Assembly: GCA_947631075.1 (NCBI GenBank)
Contig: CANRJU010000118.1
Coordinates: 1 to 7,551 of the forward strand
Direction of reading: 5' to 3'
Length of the DNA: 7,551 nt
Origin: an uncultured Lachnospiraceae bacterium
GTDB lineage: Bacteria; Bacillota; Clostridia; Lachnospirales; Lachnospiraceae
Below are positions 4,109 through 7,551 of this stretch, piece by piece. How positions within the stretch are numbered: the first letter of the stretch is position 1; every line of letters starts with the position of its first letter. The translations under genes and the position numbers were made by a program. The notes below the pieces were generated by a model that did not search any database, was not told the origin of the DNA, and was given only the letters and a program-made list of their open reading frames with translations.

Positions 4109-5320
4109 AAGTGGTTCAGAGGATATGTGGTCTGCCAGGTATCGGACGGGGCCTGGGAGAGATTCATGAATATGTGCAGGCACCACGGGATCCGGCTGTG
4201 GTCGATTCAGGGCGGGGAGCGCGTCTTTTTTTCTGTGGGGGCAAAGGACTACAGAAGGCTTCCCCCGCTGGCGTATAAATCCGGCGTCTGTCCCCGGATC
4301 GCCTGCCGGAGAGGATTTCCTTTCTGGCTCTTTTATGTGAAAAGGAACCTGAGTTTTTTTACCGGGATGCTATTATTTTTCTGCCTGCTGAATATTCTCT
4401 CATCTTTTGTCTGGGAGATTACATACCGGGGGCAGGAGCGATATTCCAGGGAGACGTTGGGGAGAACGGTGGAGGCGATGCAGGTCTATCCGGGCATGAG
4501 GCGCAGCCGCTTGAACTGCGACGCCATTGAAAAGGAAATCCGGCGGGTGCACCCGGATATCAGCTGGGTGTCCGCCGAGGAAAAAGGGAGCGTCCTGCAG
4601 ATTTCCATCAAGGAGGGAAAAGAGGGAGTGGTCCATGAGGCGGAAAAGCAGCCCTGCCATGTAACCGCGCTGTACGGCGGCGTGGTGCAGGAGATTTCCG
4701 TCAACCGGGGGACCGCCTGCGTGAAAAAAGGAGACAAGGTAAAAAAGGGTCAGATTCTCATCAGCGGAATTGTGCCGATCACGGACGACAGCGACACGGT
4801 TACGGAAAAAATCGGCGTGGCGGCGAAGGGCGCGGTCACGATTCTCGTAAATAAGAAAAAGGAGAAACTCATTCCCGTATCCTATGACAAAAAAGTATAC
4901 ACGGGCCGGGAGCTGAAGGCGCTTGAGGTGGAACTGGGCGGACAAAGTTTTTCTATAAGAAATCCCTTTAAATGGTTGGATAATTCCCACAAATATGATA
5001 TAATGACCACGGTATGGACAGACCGTGTGATCCACCCGTTTGAGTACCCGGTGGATGTGCGGCAGGCCGTTTATATCGAGTACGATCAAAAAAGCGCCAG
5101 CCGTACCACGGATGAATTGAAAAAAGAGGGGCTTGCCTGGTACCGGCGCGTTCTGACACGGCTGGCGGACCGGGGGATGGAGGTTGTCTCCCGCTCGGCC
5201 GTCATGAGAAAGCAGGACGAGGAGAACTGGAAGATTCTGGCGGACATTTCTTTTCTGTGCAGCCAGACCGGGGAAAAGCCCGTGACGGATCAGGAGCGGA
5301 CGCAGCCCGCTCAGAAATGA
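4106..5320 (+). CDS. yqfD: Sporulation protein YqfD
   Basis: This encodes a 404-aa membrane protein of the YqfD family, close to the 398 aa of the Bacillus subtilis protein. YqfD is made in the mother cell under sigma-E and is needed for efficient sporulation; its molecular role is not settled. The N-terminal part (KWFRGYVVCQVSDGAWERF, CRHHGIRLWSI) is a small domain before a single transmembrane helix at about residues 82-104 (FFTGMLLFFCLLNILSSFVW). Next comes a POTRA-like region with WVSAEEKGSVLQISIKEG, then a beta-rich stretch from residue 190 (YGGVVQEISVNRGTACVKKG) that resembles lipoyl/HlyD-like hairpins, and a C-terminal domain. The start appears to be CTG 4106, supported by its Shine-Dalgarno and the resulting family-like length. 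A TTG at 3659 opens the same frame but runs through yqfC and lacks family sequence. The stop overlaps the ATG of phoH. Confidence 0.88.
   Translation: MKWFRGYVVCQVSDGAWERFMNMCRHHGIRLWSIQGGERVFFSVGAKDYRRLPPLAYKSGVCPRIACRRGFPFWLFYVKRNLSFFTGMLLFFCLLNILSSFVWEITYRGQERYSRETLGRTVEAMQVYPGMRRSRLNCDAIEKEIRRVHPDISWVSAEEKGSVLQISIKEGKEGVVHEAEKQPCHVTALYGGVVQEISVNRGTACVKKGDKVKKGQILISGIVPITDDSDTVTEKIGVAAKGAVTILVNKKKEKLIPVSYDKKVYTGRELKALEVELGGQSFSIRNPFKWLDNSHKYDIMTTVWTDRVIHPFEYPVDVRQAVYIEYDQKSASRTTDELKKEGLAWYRRVLTRLADRGMEVVSRSAVMRKQDEENWKILADISFLCSQTGEKPVTDQERTQPAQK
4976..5004 (+). promoter_or_regulatory. Candidate internal promoter within yqfD, serving phoH and downstream genes
   Basis: TTGGAT (4976-4981, three of six) and a perfect TATAAT (4999-5004) lie 17 bp apart. 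TG at 4996-4997 gives an extended -10 (TGATATAAT). It sits in the coding sequence for WLDNSHKYDIM, in an AT-rich dip. Transcription would begin near 5011, about 300 nt before phoH. This would let phoH, ybeY and the DUF3048 gene be expressed outside sporulation. Confidence 0.5.
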
Positions 5321-6345
5321 AGGACAGTATGGAAAATTACGAATTGAAACTGGATATACCGGCGGAACACGAGCGGAATATTTTTGGCGGAATGGACGCC
5401 TATGTGAAGATTATTGAGCGCGCCCTGAATGTCAGCGTGGTTCCGCGGGATGGCGCGGTGAAGCTTTTGGGCGAGGAGAGCCGGGTGAAAGACGCCGAGT
5501 ATGTATTTCGGGAGCTCACCCGCCTGTCGGAGCGGGGCAATGACATCACGGAACAGAACGTGGATTATATATTATCGCTGGTCAAAGAGCACTCGGATGT
5601 GTCTCTGGCGGAGATCGACAAGGAACTGGTGGGCTATACGATTCAGGGAAAGCCGATCAAGCCCAAGACGCTCGGACAGCAGAAGTATGTGCGGCAGATT
5701 CAGGAGAAAATGATGGTGTTCGGCATCGGCCCGGCGGGGACCGGAAAGACCTACCTCGCCATGGCGATGGCCATCCAGGCGTTTAAAAATGACGACGTGG
5801 GCAAGATTATCCTCACCAGGCCGGCCATTGAGGCGGGGGAGAATCTGGGATTCCTCCCAGGAGATCTCCAGAGCAAGATCGACCCGTATCTGCGGCCCTT
5901 ATACGACGCCCTCTATCAGATCATGGGGGCGGAGAGCTTTATGAAAAATTCGGAAAAGGGGCTGATCGAGGTGGCGCCGCTCGCCTATATGCGGGGCCGG
6001 ACGCTGGATAACGCCTTTATTATTTTAGACGAGGCGCAGAACACGACGCCCGCGCAGATGAAGATGTTTCTGACGCGCATCGGCTTTGGCTCCAAGGTGG
6101 TGATTACGGGGGATCTCTCCCAGAAGGATCTGCCTTTCAGCGCGGAGTCCGGTCTGGAACAGGCGTCCCGCGTCCTGAAGGACGTGGAGGAGATCGGGTT
6201 CAGCTATCTGACCAATAAGGACGTGGTGCGCCATCCGTTAGTGCAGAAAATTGTACATGCCTATGAGAAATACGAGGCCAGGGAAAAATATAAAGAGTCC
6301 CGGAAGAACAACGCGAAGGGCGGCAGGAGGACAGGACGGCCATGA
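5317..6345 (+). CDS. phoH: PhoH family ATPase (PhoH-like protein, KH domain plus P-loop)
   Basis: This encodes a 342-aa PhoH family protein, an ATPase or helicase-like enzyme linked to RNA metabolism and often found beside ybeY. An N-terminal KH-like region (residues of about 10-90) precedes the ATPase domain. Walker A is GPAGTGKT at residues 138-145 and Walker B is FIILDEAQN at 234-242. Sensor-type VVITGDLSQKDLP and the C-terminal DVVRHPLVQKIVHAYEKYE are also typical. Length fits (319 aa in Bacillus subtilis), with a basic tail (SRKNNAKGGRRTGRP). ATG 5317 overlaps the yqfD stop as ATGA, which suggests translational coupling. An in-frame ATG at 5329 has AAGGA 4 nt upstream and is a real alternative; the products differ by four residues. 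A GTG at 5257 is in frame but lies well inside yqfD without a ribosome binding site. The family call is firm; the cellular substrate is unknown. Confidence 0.95.
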   Translation: MKDSMENYELKLDIPAEHERNIFGGMDAYVKIIERALNVSVVPRDGAVKLLGEESRVKDAEYVFRELTRLSERGNDITEQNVDYILSLVKEHSDVSLAEIDKELVGYTIQGKPIKPKTLGQQKYVRQIQEKMMVFGIGPAGTGKTYLAMAMAIQAFKNDDVGKIILTRPAIEAGENLGFLPGDLQSKIDPYLRPLYDALYQIMGAESFMKNSEKGLIEVAPLAYMRGRTLDNAFIILDEAQNTTPAQMKMFLTRIGFGSKVVITGDLSQKDLPFSAESGLEQASRVLKDVEEIGFSYLTNKDVVRHPLVQKIVHAYEKYEAREKYKESRKNNAKGGRRTGRP

Positions 6346-6845
6346 CGGTTTTATATGAAAATGAGTGGGGCGGGGAGTTCGGGTTTCCGGTGGATGCGCA
6401 GTTAGAGCGGCTGATATCCTGTGTGACGGATTATGTGGGATGCCCCTACGAGCCGGAGGTCAGCGTGACCCTTGTGTCAAAGGAGGAGATTCACAGGCTG
6501 AACCGGGAGTTCCGCCAGGTGGACAGGCCCACGGATGTACTCAGCTTTCCCATGATGGAGTACGACAGCCCCGGTGATTTTGAGGGGGCCGCCTTCCTCG
6601 CGACCATTGCGGTGTCGCCGGAGACGGAGGAACTTGTGCTGGGGGATATTGTGCTGTGCGGCGATGTAGTGCGGGAGCAGGCAAACGAGTACGGCCATTC
6701 CGAGGAGCGGGAATTTTCCTTCCTCGTCGTGCACAGCATGCTGCATCTGTTCGGCTACGACCACATAGAGGAAGACGACCGCGCGGCCATGGAGCAGGCG
6801 CAGAGGGATATTATGGAAGAATTGGGAATTAGGAGGCAGGGATGA
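6342..6845 (+). CDS. ybeY: rRNA maturation RNase YbeY
   Basis: This encodes a 167-aa protein of the YbeY family, a zinc-dependent endoribonuclease involved in 16S rRNA 3'-end maturation and ribosome quality control. The zinc site HxxxHxxxxxH is seen as HSMLHLFGYDH, giving His131, His135 and His141; the first residue after the histidine is Ser where most homologues have Gly. Other hallmarks are EIHRLNREFRQVDRPTDVLSFP and GDIVLCGDVVREQA. Length matches the family. ATG 6342 overlaps the phoH stop as ATGA, and AGGAGG (6325-6330) lies 11 nt upstream, so coupling probably assists initiation. In Bacillus subtilis yqfF (PgpH) separates phoH from ybeY; here they are directly adjacent. The pairing with phoH fits joint action in RNA processing, and bS21 encoded upstream contacts the 16S 3' region that YbeY helps mature. 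Confidence 0.96.
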   Translation: MTVLYENEWGGEFGFPVDAQLERLISCVTDYVGCPYEPEVSVTLVSKEEIHRLNREFRQVDRPTDVLSFPMMEYDSPGDFEGAAFLATIAVSPETEELVLGDIVLCGDVVREQANEYGHSEEREFSFLVVHSMLHLFGYDHIEEDDRAAMEQAQRDIMEELGIRRQG

Positions 6846-7551
6846 ATTCAAAGCAGAAAAAAATCGTAATAGGGGTATTTGCCGGAGCCGCGGTTCTGCT
6901 GCTCGTTTTTTGCGGCGTGATTTTTTTTAAATGGAAGGACGCGGAGCAGACAATGACGCCGACGGACGTGTCGGAGCCCGGCGAGACGGCGGACGCGCCG
7001 GAGCCGGAGCCCACAAAGGATCCCCACGAGGGACTGGTGAGGAGCTCCCTGACGGGGCAGTGGGTAAAGCCGTCGGTGGAAAAAAAGCGGCCGGTAGCGG
7101 TGGTGATCAACAATATCCAGTACGCGTATGACCGCCAGAAAGGCACGTCGCGGGCGGATATTATATACGAGGCGTTAGCGGAGGGCGGCATCACCCGGAT
7201 GCTCGCGATTTATCAGGACGTGGACAGCATAAAGACAACCGGCTCCGTGCGCAGCGCGAGACATTATTTTGTACAGTTCGCCTCGGAGTGGGACGCCATT
7301 TTCTGTCATTTCGGGCATACGAAGTACGCGGTGAATAAGATGGACGAGCTCCGCACCCAGAATTTGAGCGGCTTATCCGGCATAGGCTCTACGGTGTTCT
7401 ACCGGGATTACAGCATGTCGGCGCCGCACAATGTATACACGAACGGAAAGAGGATAAAAAAGGGCGCGAAAAAGTTAAAATATTCCCTGAAAAAGAAAAT
7501 GCAGCACGCGGCGGCAAACAGTATCAGCAGGATCATTATTACAATAGCTTT
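6842..7551 (+). CDS. DUF3048 domain protein, YerB-like (3' end outside window)
   Basis: This gene starts at ATG 6842, which overlaps the ybeY stop as ATGA, with AGGAGG (6831-6836) 5 nt upstream. About 236 codons are visible. A membrane anchor spans roughly residues 8-29 (VIGVFAGAAVLLLVFCGVIF), followed by a Glu/Pro-rich linker to about residue 65 and then the DUF3048 domain. Family motifs are RPVAVVINN, SRADIIYEALAEGGITRMLAIYQD, TGSVRSARHYFV, AIFCHFGHTKYA and APHNVYT. The Bacillus subtilis homologue YerB is a lipoprotein; here the cysteine (LLVFCG) lacks a lipobox, so a transmembrane anchor is more likely. Function of the family is unknown; an extracytoplasmic location is inferred. An 8-T run (6921-6928) lies within the anchor. 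From about 7490 the reading frame becomes less family-like and a +1 shifted frame looks more natural, so a frameshift there is possible. Confidence 0.85.
   Translation, partial: MNSKQKKIVIGVFAGAAVLLLVFCGVIFFKWKDAEQTMTPTDVSEPGETADAPEPEPTKDPHEGLVRSSLTGQWVKPSVEKKRPVAVVINNIQYAYDRQKGTSRADIIYEALAEGGITRMLAIYQDVDSIKTTGSVRSARHYFVQFASEWDAIFCHFGHTKYAVNKMDELRTQNLSGLSGIGSTVFYRDYSMSAPHNVYTNGKRIKKGAKKLKYSLKKKMQHAAANSISRIIITIA

Noticed and set aside
4400..5089. 229-codon open frame on the - strand opposite yqfD
   Set aside because: It is a shadow of yqfD, which has clear family similarity. The - strand translation shows no recognised motif, and no promoter or ribosome binding site was evident.
5257..5316. 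GTG 5257 as the phoH start
   Set aside because: It would overlap yqfD by about 60 bases and has no Shine-Dalgarno; the ATG at the stop overlap is a better start.

Overview
The window reads as chromosomal DNA from an endospore-forming member of the Clostridia, most likely a Lachnospiraceae-type organism of moderate GC content. Three things point there: the order rpsU, yqfC, yqfD, phoH, ybeY, which is typical of spore-forming Firmicutes; the sporulation-specific proteins YqfC and YqfD; and strong purine-rich Shine-Dalgarno sites with sigma-A promoters. All convincing genes are on the + strand. No tRNA, rRNA, CRISPR array or intact mobile element is visible.

Region 1 (1-813) holds the 3' part of azlC and all of azlD, the two subunits of a branched-chain amino acid exporter. 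Region 2 (814-1025) is a structured intergenic stretch. It has two hairpins next to azlD that look like the worn 3' end of a small holin-like (type I) toxin module. These are followed by a 24-bp near-perfect palindrome that abuts a perfect TATAAT. Region 3 (1026-3326) is one large gene for a 766-aa lipoprotein that I do not recognise, with a helical N-terminal half and a C-terminal half containing a dockerin/EF-hand-like calcium loop.

Region 4 (3327-3693) is a self-contained rpsU unit: strong promoter, 5' leader hairpin that reaches the ribosome binding site, the 58-codon gene for ribosomal protein bS21, and a strong intrinsic terminator. Region 5 (3694-7551) is a tightly packed operon: yqfC, yqfD, phoH, ybeY and a DUF3048 (YerB-like) gene cut by the window end. 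From yqfD onward each gene starts inside the stop codon of the previous one (ATGA overlaps), which implies translational coupling. yqfC and yqfD are sporulation genes, while phoH and ybeY are general RNA/ribosome maintenance genes. A good extended -10 promoter inside the 3' part of yqfD could separate the two expression programmes.

The points most worth a second look are the orphan lipoprotein with its palindromic operator, the toxin-like 3' relic behind azlD, the apparent CTG start of yqfD, the internal yqfD promoter, the rpsU leader hairpin and a possible frameshift in the DUF3048 gene near the window end. I see no clear evidence of a wholly new multi-gene system. The lipoprotein locus is the best candidate for undescribed biology.
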